Positions 19,775 to 28,749 of a DNA stretch of 30,000 bases are shown one piece after another; within the stretch, counting starts at the first letter, position 1, and each line of letters opens with the position of its first letter. This DNA comes from Chara braunii (Eukaryota > Streptophyta > Charophyceae > Charales > Characeae). Position numbers and translations under genes: made by a program. Below the pieces are notes generated by a model that was not told where the DNA came from, did not search any database, and saw only the letters and a list, made by a program, of their open reading frames with translations. Location of the stretch: positions 789,221 through 819,220 of the forward strand of contig BFEA01000243.1 of assembly GCA_003427395.1 (NCBI GenBank). Direction: 5' to 3'.

Positions 19775-20239
19775 TCATTGAAAAATAGAGCCCTTTTTCC
19801 TGGCCGCTCGCGTTCGTGTCGTCGGGTTCGCGGGCCCCGCGCGAGGGAGTCTCAGGCAGCGCAGGGGGGGGCAGCTTGTATTTTCCAGTCCGTTCGGGGG
19901 GGGGGGCGCGGGGGGCCGCGGGAGGGGAGGTTGGAGGGGTTCGCGGGCATTCGCGTCTCCTGCCAAGCGAGCAGGGTCCGAGGCCACGCGGGGGGACACA
20001 TGCGGGTCTTCCCATGGGGTGCGACGACAGTTTGGGGCTTTGCTGCCTGGGGTCTGGTGCAGCACATTCGCATCTCCAGCCATGACGAGCGCATTCGTGC
20101 GCGGCGTTCCTTCGTCTACCTCCTCTGTCGCCTTTGCTGCTCCACTGTTGCGCCACATGTCTGCGGGCGTCCCTCTCGTTGCCAACTCTTTCCCGTCCTT
20201 CTGCCCGCTGCTGGGGTCCAGTTGTCGGCGCTTCGACAT
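19775..20239 (-). CDS. Unrecognised ORF in GC-rich DNA
   Basis: An ATG at 20239 on the minus strand opens 154 codons starting MSKRRQLDPSSGQKDGKELA. The first ~100 residues are hydrophilic and look like a plausible protein N-terminus; the rest is Pro/Arg-rich. A 404-codon frame on the plus strand (19193-20407) and another minus frame cover the same bases. In DNA this GC-rich, long open frames arise by chance. No domain is recognised, so I rate coding status as uncertain and favour this frame only because of its ATG and composition. Confidence 0.22.
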   Translation of the reverse strand: MSKRRQLDPSSGQKDGKELATRGTPADMWRNSGAAKATEEVDEGTPRTNALVMAGDANVLHQTPGSKAPNCRRTPWEDPHVSPRVASDPARLAGDANAREPLQPPLPRPPAPPPPNGLENTSCPPLRCLRLPRAGPANPTTRTRAARKKGSIFQ

Positions 20240-20479
20240 TCCGTCTTTGCGTTATGCGCTAGCAAGTGGTCGCCGTGGTCTGTGCTCAGCCCTTGTCGAA
20301 TAGTCGCGCCATCGTGCGCGCTTCGCCATCGTCGAAGAACTGCGCGTCGTCCAAGACTTGTGCCCCGTCAGAGAGCTGCGCCATCGTGTGCGCTGTGCCC
20401 TCGTTAAGGTAAAGTGGTTTTCTGCCTTCCCGCGTGTCAGTCGTCGCACATGCTTGCCGGCGCATGGGAGCAGCCACAT

Positions 20480-20613
20480 CGCGCCACGTGTTGCAAGTCG
20501 CGGGGACGGCGGGAACGGATGTCGATGACATTGGGGCACATGGTTTCTGTATGCCCTTTTGCTTCCCACTCGTTCGTTCCTCGCGAGCGGCCCCTTCACT
20601 CTTGCTTACCATC

Positions 20614-20645
<32 letters not shown>

Positions 20646-21240
20646 CGTCGTCATCATCATCATCATCATCATCGTCAGCATCCTCATCATCAACGTCATC
20701 ATCATCATCATCAGCATCAGCATCAGCATCATCGTTGTCATCATCATCAACACCATCATCATCATCATGATCATCATCATCCTCATCATCATCAATGACA
20801 TCATCAACAACAACATCATCATCATCACCGACATTGTCGTAGTCATCAACAACGCCACCGTCCTCGTCGTCATCATCTCATCATCATCTGCATCGCAATC
20901 AGCATCATCATCATCGCAATCAACACCCTGATGATCATCATGTCATCATCATCATCGTCTGCATCGCAATCAGCATCATCATCATTTTCATCAACACCTT
21001 GATGATCATCATGTCGTGGCACGTGTCGCAAGTGGCGGGGACGGAGGGAATGGATGACGAAGACTTTTGGGCACACGGTTGTTGTGTTCCCTTCTGCTTC
21101 CCTCTCGCTCGTTCCACGTGATCGCCCCCATGATTCCTGCTTGGGTTGGCGATGGGCCAGATGGTTTTTGTATTTCCTTCTCTTCGCACTCCTTCGTTCC
21201 TCGCGAAAGGCCCCATGATTCCAGCTTCGCTTGGCATTGA
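20480..21240. repeat. Three diverged ~110-bp repeats flanking the ATC array
   Basis: A unit containing CACGTGT-GCAAGT-GCGGGGACGG, GGGCACA-GG-TT and CTCGTTCC-CG-GCCCC is found at about 20480-20600 and 21012-21140. A partial third copy is at about 21155-21240. The trinucleotide array separates copies 1 and 2. Antisense ORFs here only reflect the repeats. Confidence 0.6.
20610..21011. repeat. Imperfect (ATC)n microsatellite, about 400 bp
   Basis: Almost unbroken CAT/ATC triplets with C and G interruptions. The frames encode poly-His, poly-Ile or poly-Ser on one strand and poly-Met/Asp on the other and are not genes. Near its end a 71-bp unit (CTGCATCGCAATCAGCATC) is tandemly duplicated, starting at 20888 and 20959. 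Confidence 0.9.
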
Positions 21241-21250
21241 AGATGAGCCA

Positions 21251-21322
21251 ACTGAACATTGCAAAACACTCCCACGTGGTTGCCATACTGAACATTGCAA
21301 AACACTCCCGCGTGGTTGAGGC
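21251..21322. repeat. 36-bp tandem duplication
   Basis: ACTGAACATTGCAAAACACT followed by CCC-CGTGGTTG occurs at 21251 and 21287 with a single obvious difference in the shared block. Confidence 0.8.
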
Positions 21323-21406
21323 AAACACGAAATCGCCTTTTTCCAGCAGAACACGAGATCCCGTCGACAAACGTTCCTCGCACGTTTGCTTTTCTTGACA
21401 AATAGT

Positions 21407-21482
21407 TCTGAGGTTGTATAACACAAAGGAGATGCATTGGACTGCAAATCCACGACTGATGGTTCGAATCCCTCGCAGGGCA
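21407..21482 (+). pseudogene. tRNA-Cys(GCA)-like sequence lacking an acceptor stem
   Basis: The anticodon arm TTGGA-CTGCAAA-TCCAC has four pairs and anticodon GCA at 21444-21446. The T arm GATGG-TTCGAAT-CCCTC has four of five pairs and the conserved TTCGAAT loop. A D-arm-like GTAT/ATGC stem encloses a GG-containing loop. The variable region is four bases. The expected acceptor strands (21407-21413 and 21475-21481) do not pair. The core TTGGACTGCAAATCC resembles organellar tRNA-Cys. It is most likely a tRNA relic or a fragment of organellar origin. Confidence 0.4.
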
Positions 21483-21489
21483 AACAGTG

Positions 21490-22060
21490 GTCGCGGCGGG
21501 TGTGCTGAACGACAGCGGGCGCCACATGGGCTGCGCACGACAAGGGTTGGAATCAAACATCGCGCGGTAGCCACCGTGCGAACGATGTCCACCGTCCACG
21601 TGGCGTGCAGTGAGAGGAATGGTGTTCATCAACAGGAGGGGGTCGCTATTCCGTTTTCATGTTCTCGTCACAACACTTGTTTCTCCCTCCCCGGAAAGAG
21701 ACTACGGCGTCAATCACGGGAGAGCTGGTGTCGTCTCCATCCCGCGCACAAAACGTGCACCTGATCCACCATAGAGGCCACAGATGTTGAGCGCGCGTGC
21801 CTGGCGCAGGTAATGAGGGACGCGACAACAAATTTCATACGACAAACGCTAGTGTTGTGCGCGCAATATCCGCGGGGGCCAGGACGAAGAATGCACACGT
21901 TGCGTGCGCGCGATGGAGAACGACAACACCGCTCGCTGCAATGACAATGTTGTTTCTTCGGCGTGAGGCCCACATGTTTCGTGAAGAGAACCTCAACATG
22001 AAACAATGACCTCGTTTAGTAACGAACAACCCGGCCGCCTCCGGGACACGTCTTATTCTT
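21490..22060. other. Anonymous stretch without a supportable gene
   Basis: Frames are open on both strands for up to about 130 codons but show no domain. Nothing repeated was noticed apart from the flanking elements. Confidence 0.3.
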
Positions 22061-22062
22061 CG

Positions 22063-22383
22063 GGGAACGGGGGGTCGCCATTGTGGCTGCAGGCGCGAAA
22101 CCAACATCCGCCAAACATGAAAATGCGAGTCGCGTGTCGTTGCCTGGCGAGATGGGAAGTTCGGATACCGGCAAACTACAGCAATCATGCATAGTGCTCT
22201 CACGGAAGTGGCATTGTGTTGTCGTCGCGCAGCCATTGGAAGAGCAAGCTCCTCTGAGAAAACAGCGCATGATTGCTGTAGTTTGCCGACATCCGAAGTT
22301 CCATTTTCGCCAGGTTATCACACGCGACTCAACGTTTTTTTTGGCGGTTGTTGGTTTCGCGATCGCAGTCACAATGTCGTTCC
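22063..22383. repeat. Large foldback inverted repeat carrying the GGATCC-type motif
   Basis: The left arm 22063-22190 and the reverse complement of the right arm 22267-22383 share long blocks: GCGAAACCAACA, CGCCAAA, GAGTCGCGTGT, CCTGGCGA and an almost perfect 20-base stretch ending the arms (GGCAAACTACAGCAATCATG). The spacer is 76 bp. Each arm contains one copy of the AAGTTCGGAT motif (22156 and about 22290). It fits a MITE or foldback transposon, and if transcribed it would form a long hairpin RNA. Confidence 0.8.
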
Positions 22384-22494
22384 CAGTTGCCCTGGCGACT
22401 AGTTTTTGCGAGAAATTTTCCAGCTTCAGGGCGTGGGGCCGATAGTTCAGAACCCGTTTTTTTTTGCGGTTGTTGGTTTCGCGATCGCAGACAC
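22335..22494. repeat. Direct repeat pair next to the foldback element
   Basis: A T-run followed by GCGGTTGTTGGTTTCGCGAT and CGCAG occurs at 22335-22373 (within the right arm of the foldback) and at 22457-22494, offset 122 bp. The second copy abuts the ORF at 22464-22715. Confidence 0.8.
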
Positions 22495-22715
22495 TTGATG
22501 AGGTTCATAAGTGGCATGAGGTAGAGCAAGTGACATGTTGTGTGCGTGACGCCATCGGTAAGCCCTTGGCAGGTGCCTGTAGGTTTGTAAGGATTAAGTA
22601 CATTTCGGTATTCTCGAGGGTGGCGACGACAGGACAACAACAAACCCTTGTTTTCGGGTCGTCTGTGAATGCCTTATACGGGTTTGGTTCTAAAGGGATG
22701 CGGGGACATCGGTAG
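22464..22715 (+). CDS. Partial paralogue of the ORF at 15.4-16.5 kb
   Basis: The frame reads WHEVEQVTCCVRDAIGKPLA, then FVRIKYISVFSRVATTGQQQ, then LVFGSSVNALYGFGSKGMRG, and ends at a TAG at 22713-22715. From about 22518 it aligns to the C-terminus of the minus-strand ORF at 15441-16505. The two end at similar positions, so the C-terminus is probably authentic. The 5' part is truncated: a repeated non-coding block (22457-22494) sits where upstream coding should be, and there is no ATG before the homologous part other than one near 22500. Function unknown; the copy is most likely a fragment. Confidence 0.5.
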   Translation: MRLLVSRSQTLDEVHKWHEVEQVTCCVRDAIGKPLAGACRFVRIKYISVFSRVATTGQQQTLVFGSSVNALYGFGSKGMRGHR

Positions 22716-22766
22716 GAACTTCAAATTTTGTAAATGATAGAGTTTTAGAAAGTTTACATTGTTGCG

Positions 22767-22841
22767 GCTCGTAGCGTTTAATTTAGACGTAGTTCAATGT
22801 ACAGTTGGCTTGTAGCGTTTAATGTAGACGTACTTCAATCT
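22767..22841. repeat. Two 34-bp copies, 41-bp period
   Basis: GTAGCGTTTAAT-TAGACGTA-TTCAAT occurs at 22771 and 22812 within an AT-rich interval. Confidence 0.75.
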
Positions 22842-23915
22842 TGCAATTGCGATTTCTTGCACGTGTCGGTACAATTTTGAACTTTAATTACCGGTACAAT
22901 TTTTTACTTTTAATTTTTCATGGGTACGACATTTCTTGAAGTGAGACAGAATCAATGGTACTCACGTGAATTTCAGTTTCATATGACAATGTCATATCGG
23001 TTTATGATTTTTTGTCGAAGTGTGCCGGAATCCATACATAAAAGTGCATTTCAATGTATGACAATGACATGTTAGTTTCGTCTTTAAAGTCACATAAATT
23101 GTCGAAGTGTGATAGAGTCCAAAATTATCTAAGTGTCACAGTGTTGGAATCCATCCTTAAATTACACCGAACAGACTGAGTGTCACGTCTTTCAATAAGT
23201 ATGTAGTACATAAATAATGTGCGATGGAACCCAAACCCACTGTACTTAAACCGTAATCTCATTTGTCGTGTGATTCGTTTGACAATGTCGTATGATTCGT
23301 TAAACTTTGTCGTGATTAGTATACATTTAATAAATTTAAAGCAAAAATTATCGAAGTACGACGGAATCCATACTAGACTATTAGTACTTAAACCATCCGT
23401 GTGCTTGCCGTAAATGTCCGACTTCGATTGAGTTTCAATAAATTAAAGGAAGTCACAATGTCATCTAAAAGAGGTCCGACTCAATGCTAACACAAAATTG
23501 AGCAAGGTGTAAAGAAATTGAGAGCTCAACAATTCATGTTGTAGCCGTAACGGCTTTTAAGTTACAAAATTGATGGAAGTGCAATGGAATCCACACTTAA
23601 TCCATCATGATCAGTAAGGGATTGCCTTTAATCTCAAGTTTAGATTCGAATTTATGGCCTCTCAATTGCATTCTTCGGGTTCCTATGTTCCATTCAGGTC
23701 TAAAATATAGCGATTTTAACATGAAACTAATAGCGTGCGAGTACCAATTTAAAATATAATGTCTTATTTTAACAAATAACATGTTAATCGAGATGCGGTA
23801 TGGCACAGACAAGCGCGCGAGAAAAAAAAAAACGCACAATGACATTGTTCTCTTAAAGCTATTGCCTCTACGCAGCTTGCGGAGCCTTGTCTCGCTAGTG
23901 TGTTGACGGTGCGAT
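22842..23915. repeat. AT-rich spacer with scattered GAAGTGTG-GGAATCC motif copies
   Basis: Diverged copies of the dispersed motif start at about 23017, 23104, 23140, 23353 and 23576, with the pattern GAAGTGTG-CGGAATCCATAC. The copy of the 35-bp dispersed block (inverse of 4821-4856) lies at 23757-23791, followed by a run of 11 A near 23821. No gene is supportable. Confidence 0.5.
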
Positions 23916-23922
23916 GTAGCAT

Positions 23923-24816
23923 GGCCACACAAAGACGCCTCCTCAGGAAGCATGCATCGAAAAACAACGAACGGACCACAAACTGCTAACAGAATGTGAA
24001 CCGGTCGTGGAGAAAGAAGCACGTCTTAAACGTGGTGCCGAATGGCACCATGAAAAATATATCGAGGAACGAGGCAATCAAGCCACCTCAATGCTGAAAC
24101 CTTCGATCTTGAAGCCTGTTAGACTCAAACAATTAGCTCGCACTAAACATTCGGTCGTCACCTCGATGATGCCCGACCGCTCAACACCGTGTGCTCCTCC
24201 GCACAACGCACAACGTCTTTCCCATGAAACATCAGACACAGAGTTCTCAACGCCATTGTCTCGCGCTGCCCGTGCTGCAGAAGCTGTGATACATTGGTGT
24301 TTACAACGAATGACCGAGGACCGCGAAACTCAATGTTCGTTACGCCCTCCGTTCCTCTCAGCCATTACACCAGAACAAAAGGACACCGTCGCAGGGCACG
24401 TGATTGGAAAACTCAGTCCTCATAATCTTGTTGAAGTCACATGCTGTGTCTGTGATGAACTGGTTCTACCCAACGAAGTGACCATTCATTGCTTCTCCGA
24501 AATAGATGTTATTGACCGTATGCAGGCCTCTTTATTCAATCCGGACCCTTCGTTACACCTTGACCTTGTGCGGTATTATAATTGTGAAGACTTGTCTCCC
24601 GTTTTCGCAGGCATCATGCTATCAAGAAATGGTATTACAAAACTCCATGATGGCAGTGTTCACTTTAATATATGCCTGGAATGTGAAAAAACACTCTTTC
24701 ACCCGCGCAGGCGAATGCACCTGCCAAAGTTTGCTATTGCTAACCATTTTTTCATTGGTGTGCTGCCTGCCGATTTGAGGAACGCAACTTGGCCACAGTT
24801 GCTTATGACAAGTTGA
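23923..24816 (+). pseudogene. Helitron N-terminal Cys-rich region (DUF6570-like)
   Basis: After a TAG at 23917 the frame is open to a TGA at 24814-24816. The first part is charged and helical (VVEKEARLKRGAEWHHEKY), as in other Helitron proteins. Then comes a Cys-rich region: VEVTCCVCDELVL, FNICLECEKTL, and LPKFAIANHFFIGVLPADLR. This is the arrangement of the DUF6570-type zinc-binding region found upstream of Helitron_like_N in many Helitron helicases. The paired CxxC-like motifs probably bind zinc. No ATG is certain as the start. Confidence 0.7.
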
Positions 24817-25070
24817 ACAAATATTCTGGCTCAGATAACGATCATGCGTGGAGGCGGGCACCATTCGATATGCTACCATCTACTTGTCTTCGACAGTATA
24901 CCCGGACAAGCAGCGACTTTGCTAACCAGGTCATTGACGAAGGACATGTTCTACCGCATCATCTTGGCGGGTGCATTCACAGATGATCAGATTACGCACA
25001 TAAAAAGGTTGCACCATGCTAGGCATGCAATGGTGGAAAATCTACTCTACTTTACATGTCATCCAATTTT
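24817..25070 (+). pseudogene. Helitron linker after the Cys-rich region
   Basis: Same frame as the preceding segment after the TGA. It reads HLLVFDSIPGQAATLLTRSL, then MFYRIILAGAFTDDQITHIK, then ENLLYFTCHPIF. Family members have the same GQ-x-x-L, V-F-V-G and HNP(I/L)(F/Y) landmarks between DUF6570 and Helitron_like_N. A one-base shift near 25070 leads into the next frame. Confidence 0.6.
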
Positions 25071-25781
25071 TTGTACTCTGAGGTGAAACGCGATAATACA
25101 ATTCTTGATAGCATTCCACACAATGACTCTACGTACGTACCAGAGTCTATCATCCACGATATGTCAAATGATCACGCTTACGCGAAGCTACTGGACAATG
25201 AACAAAATAGTCTCAACACCCCTTCCGGTACAACGAACGAAACGACACACGTTAAAAAGTTAATGTTTTTTTCGCACGCGACTGTTCCGTTGGATCGTGC
25301 TGTTGAACAATGTGTCCTCGAATTGTCAAAAGCTGCAGATTTCAATGATCCAATTTTCATGCTTCATACATCATCGAAATTTGCAAATCTTTTCGACCCG
25401 ATGCTAGAAGGCAGGATGTTTCCACATCTGTTTCCATATGCGCGGGGACACTCGGAAGAAGTTAAACGGAGAATCGTTGTCTCACGCCAGCTTTGTGCAA
25501 AACATTACTGTCTGCTGAGCTCCAGGCGTTTTGCGCAGGATCCGTACTATTGTATGGCCCCCTTTGACCATCTCGCTTTAAATCGTGGATACATGTTCTC
25601 TTACCTTACATGCAAAATGCAGCCGTCTTTTCATCGACCGATCGCCAATGTCACGACTAAGATGCTTAGCGCCGGATTGGAGAACAACCGTCGGCGAAGG
25701 GCCGGACTCCATGCACTTGATACAGACCCAGCAGTTGCAGACTTCATTCACCATGTCGAATGTGTTTCTGCGTACGTTTAG
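25071..25781 (+). pseudogene. Helitron_like_N region
   Basis: The frame reads EVKRDNTILDSIPHNDSTYV, then GRMFPHLFPYARGHSEEVKR, then LLSSRRFAQDPYYC. The FP-x-LFPYGRGH block followed by LSSRRFxxDP is the signature of the Helitron N-terminal domain. The segment ends at a TAG (25779-25781) directly before GSNAERRARRQEAFA, which continues in the same frame, so the stop is a nonsense change within the protein. Confidence 0.85.
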
Positions 25782-26268
25782 GGGAGTAATGCAGAACGAC
25801 GTGCACGCCGGCAAGAAGCCTTTGCACTTTGTGCTCGCTTTGGACAGTCGACGCTATTTGTCACGCTCACCCCGAACACGGACACCACGTTCACGCTCGC
25901 GTTATACGTTGGCCTTCGTACCGTCGAAGAGTTATGTGACGTGTTTATCAACAAGCCTAAGGTTCAAACTGAGCATCTCAAATGTTTGTCTATGGCTAAT
26001 AATGTCGCTTCGGCGTGACTCTTCGATCGGATCATGGATTTTTTTTTTTGAGGATGTGCTTGGTTTCGACTAATCCATTCAAAAAAATGTCCCCGAGAGC
26101 GGCCTGTTTGGCCCCGTGCAAGCGTACTTAAGGATGGTGGAAACACAAGGTCGCAGCACGCTGCATTTGCATTGTCTTATCTGGCTTAAAAACACACCCC
26201 CTACAACTCGTGATTTTGACGATTTAGTGAATTACAGTTCTCTCTTTGGTAACTAAGTTACGAAATAC
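25782..26268 (+). pseudogene. Helitron Rep nuclease, first motif and HUH motif
   Basis: In the same frame, ALCARFGQSTLFVTLTPNTD carries Rep motif 1 (F-x-T-L-T). A TGA at 26016-26018 and a one-base gain in the T run at 26039-26049 follow. In the new frame VQAYLRMVETQGRSTLHLHC carries the metal-binding HUH motif: His-Leu-His at 26164-26172. A TAA at 26071-26073 and a TAA at 26254-26256 interrupt. Motif residues themselves are intact. Confidence 0.85.
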
Positions 26269-27150
26269 GTGGACAACATAGTTTCAACATCCGCACCTCG
26301 TGATGCTTGTCACCTTCCTTGTTCACAATGTCATGCACCGCCGCCGGCCTACAAAACACATGTGTTTCCGCAGTCGGCTCGGTGCTCACCGTTTCAGAAA
26401 CGAAAGTCACAACCGTTCAGTGAGCCACCGAGTGCGGAGTGTGTACACTATCATGCTTTAGTAAGCTCACATCATATGCAACGTCAAAGCATTCTAGAAG
26501 CTACTTCATCTCCCGACTACAACGATATCCGACAAAAGAATGAAGCATGTGCTTCTTTTGCCAAACTCTCGGATGATCCATTTCAGGTGCATGTGACAAG
26601 TCGCAAGATGCTCGCAATGCCGCCGAGCTTGTTGCCTTCTTTATCGACGTTGTTGTTGATTTTCTATCTTGTCCAAACGCACCACTGGGCTCACACGGGG
26701 TCATGCTTCAAGAACACACATGTTAACATGAATGCAGAAGTTTGTCGTTATCTGTTCCCGCGTTCGCACTGCGAGCAGACAATATTAAGAGACGCCGGTA
26801 CAAAGCTCAAACGGGGTCTGGGTGATGAATATATCAAGGTGTATAACGACGTCATGTTGTCTACATTTAAATGCAACCACAACATACAACCCCTGTTTGG
26901 CGGTGCTGAAGCCGCTGATCATGTTTTTTATTGTTGCCGATATGTAACAAAAGATCAGCACAAAGTGGACTGTAAAATCGCATTACACTTGACTGCATTC
27001 GATGCATACTGCGAGCGACAGAAAGTTACAGAAGAGCATACCGAAATGCCGACCGAAACTAAGACACGGCGACGCCTCTCCTCTCCGTTTTTTTGCATAA
27101 TGAACAAACAAGAGATTGCTGGTCCGCTCTGCGCACTCTATCTCTTGTGA
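26269..27150 (+). pseudogene. Helitron Rep nuclease, tyrosine pair region
   Basis: The 293-codon frame contains a Cys/His pair region (CHLPCSQCHAPPPAYKTHVF) and CRYLFPRSHCEQTI. Then come VYNDVMLSTFKCNHNIQPLF and AADHVFYCCRYVTKDQHKVD. The two catalytic tyrosines are at 26929-26931 and 26941-26943, spaced as YxxxY followed by K, as in Helitron Rep proteins. The frame ends at KQEIAGPLCALYLL before a TGA (27148-27150); the sequence continues in the same frame. Confidence 0.85.
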
Positions 27151-28040
27151 CAGTCCTGCACATATCTTAGTCATGGTTTCAAAGTGCTCCCTCTCGCTTA
27201 CATGCTAAAACAATTACAAAATGATCCCAACACCTTATATTCAGTAAAAAAAACAGCTTCGGATTATGTCGTGAAACACCCTTTGGATGATTCAATTTAC
27301 ATCTTCCGACTGCTGAAGCTAACATATGTGTCTTTGTATGAATTCACAATGCATTTCTTCACATGTTATAGGTCGGCGGCCTCAACAGCCGATGGGAACT
27401 TTCTTAAAAGCCATCCACTGCATATGCGAAAAACTTCGGCGCATCGACGACTCCCCGTCGTCCCTGTCGTGTCGGATTCGGCGCGCGTTCTTGATCTAAG
27501 AGCATGTGCTGACGACTAGGCTAAAACTCTTCATGCACAATTATCCTTGTTGTTATTCAAACCCTTCCGAGTCCTGACGGATTTGGTTGCAGTTGGGAAT
27601 ACGTGGCACGACGATTTTCTGTCGTTCAATGAAGATATGCCTGCATTTGTATGTGGCATTTACTTACAAATGCAAGACTATCATGTTGCACGGGAATGTG
27701 CAACAGACATGCGCAGCCAAAGGCCGGCTCAACAGGCTGGCAACAATTTCTGTACAAACTCGTCGGATGAAATGTTGAATGACTCGTTGAATGCCTGTGT
27801 ACTGACGTGTCCTCCTTCTGATGATGACTCAGAAAATGACGTTGTTCCAAATCATAACAACGGTGTCGTGAATGTGTCAATGATCACTGACAATCCTACA
27901 ACTCCATGGCCCGTTTCAGATTTGCCATCCGAACTAATGACATCATCTGCGACGATTACGCTTAATAGGTATAAGGATATCGCCCCTGGCGACTCTTTGT
28001 CGGCCAACTGTTTCTTGAGGCAAATTATTTTGTACATGCT
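27151..28040 (+). pseudogene. Helitron region between Rep and helicase
   Basis: In frame with the Rep part it reads QSCTYLSHGFKVLPLAYMLK, then YEFTMHFFTCYRS. A TAG at 27517-27519 follows, then LLLFKPFRVLTDLVAVGNTW and GIYLQMQDYHVARECATDMR. The SH-x-F, LFKP(F/W)R and QxxxxxxxxC landmarks are typical of the Rep-helicase linker in Helitrons. An acidic low-complexity stretch lies near 27820. A shift near 28040 precedes the helicase. Confidence 0.75.
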
Positions 28041-28715
28041 TGGACCAAAACACTGCCTTTTCTAGTTAACAATACTGACAAAGCTGCCAGTGGTTGGCAT
28101 CAGCTCCCTCGCCCAACTCATATCCGATTAATCACAAATGCAGTTCTGCCCTGTAATAAACATCTCGAAAGTGCGTTCACTTTGAGGACCACTCCATCGT
28201 ATGCCAATCCATTCCCTACGATCTCTGAAGTCTCGGCGCAGTTTTCTCTTAATCGCAGACAACATCTTGCATTCTCGTTGCTTGCCGATGCCCTCCTTAC
28301 AACTTGGCTTTCCCAAATGAAAGCAGAGAACCTGCCTGCACCGATGTCACTACAAGAAATGACCGCTGTCATTGAAAAACAACAGCTCCTTATGTTCCTC
28401 ACTGGCGAGGGCGGTACCTCCAAATCTGATGTTATCGCTGCTATAAATACATTTGCGAAAAGGTGGTTGCATCCGCAGAGCGTTGTCAAAACGGCGATGA
28501 CCGACAAAGCTGAGATTTCAATCGCTGGAGTAACGTTCCACAACTGGTTTGGGATGCAGAATCTGGAATCAGATTGCCGCTTCGAACAACGACAGGCGCA
28601 ACTGAAAGGCATACCTTGCTTCACACTCGGACTCGATTTACTCTTGATCGATGAATTTAGCATGATGGACAAAAATGCGTTCCTTCGTCTTGACCAGGCT
28701 CTTCGCGATGCGTGA
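28041..28715 (+). pseudogene. Pif1-type helicase, motifs I and II
   Basis: The frame reads FSLNRRQHLAFSLLADALL, then LLMFLTGEGGTSKSDVIAAI, then KAEISIAGVTFHNWFGM, then GLDLLLIDEFSMMDKNAFLR. It is a Pif1-family superfamily 1B helicase. Walker A (28404-28427) is GEGGTSKS instead of G-x-G-GTGKS, so the glycine before the catalytic Lys is Ser. The Walker B Asp-Glu is at 28650-28655. A TGA at 28713-28715 and a frameshift follow. Confidence 0.88.
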
Positions 28716-28749
28716 AAACTCGACATCCCGTTCGACGGTGTAACATATA

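Noticed and set aside
19193-20407. 404-codon plus-strand ORF as a confident gene
   Set aside because: Arg/Ser/Pro-rich without domain, GC-rich context with long antisense ORFs, and the first Met codon has no supporting context.
20610-21011. Poly-His, poly-Ile and poly-Met ORFs
   Set aside because: They are translations of an (ATC)n microsatellite, open in several frames at once.
28118-28726. 202-codon minus-strand ORF
   Set aside because: It is antisense to the Pif1 helicase motifs I and II.
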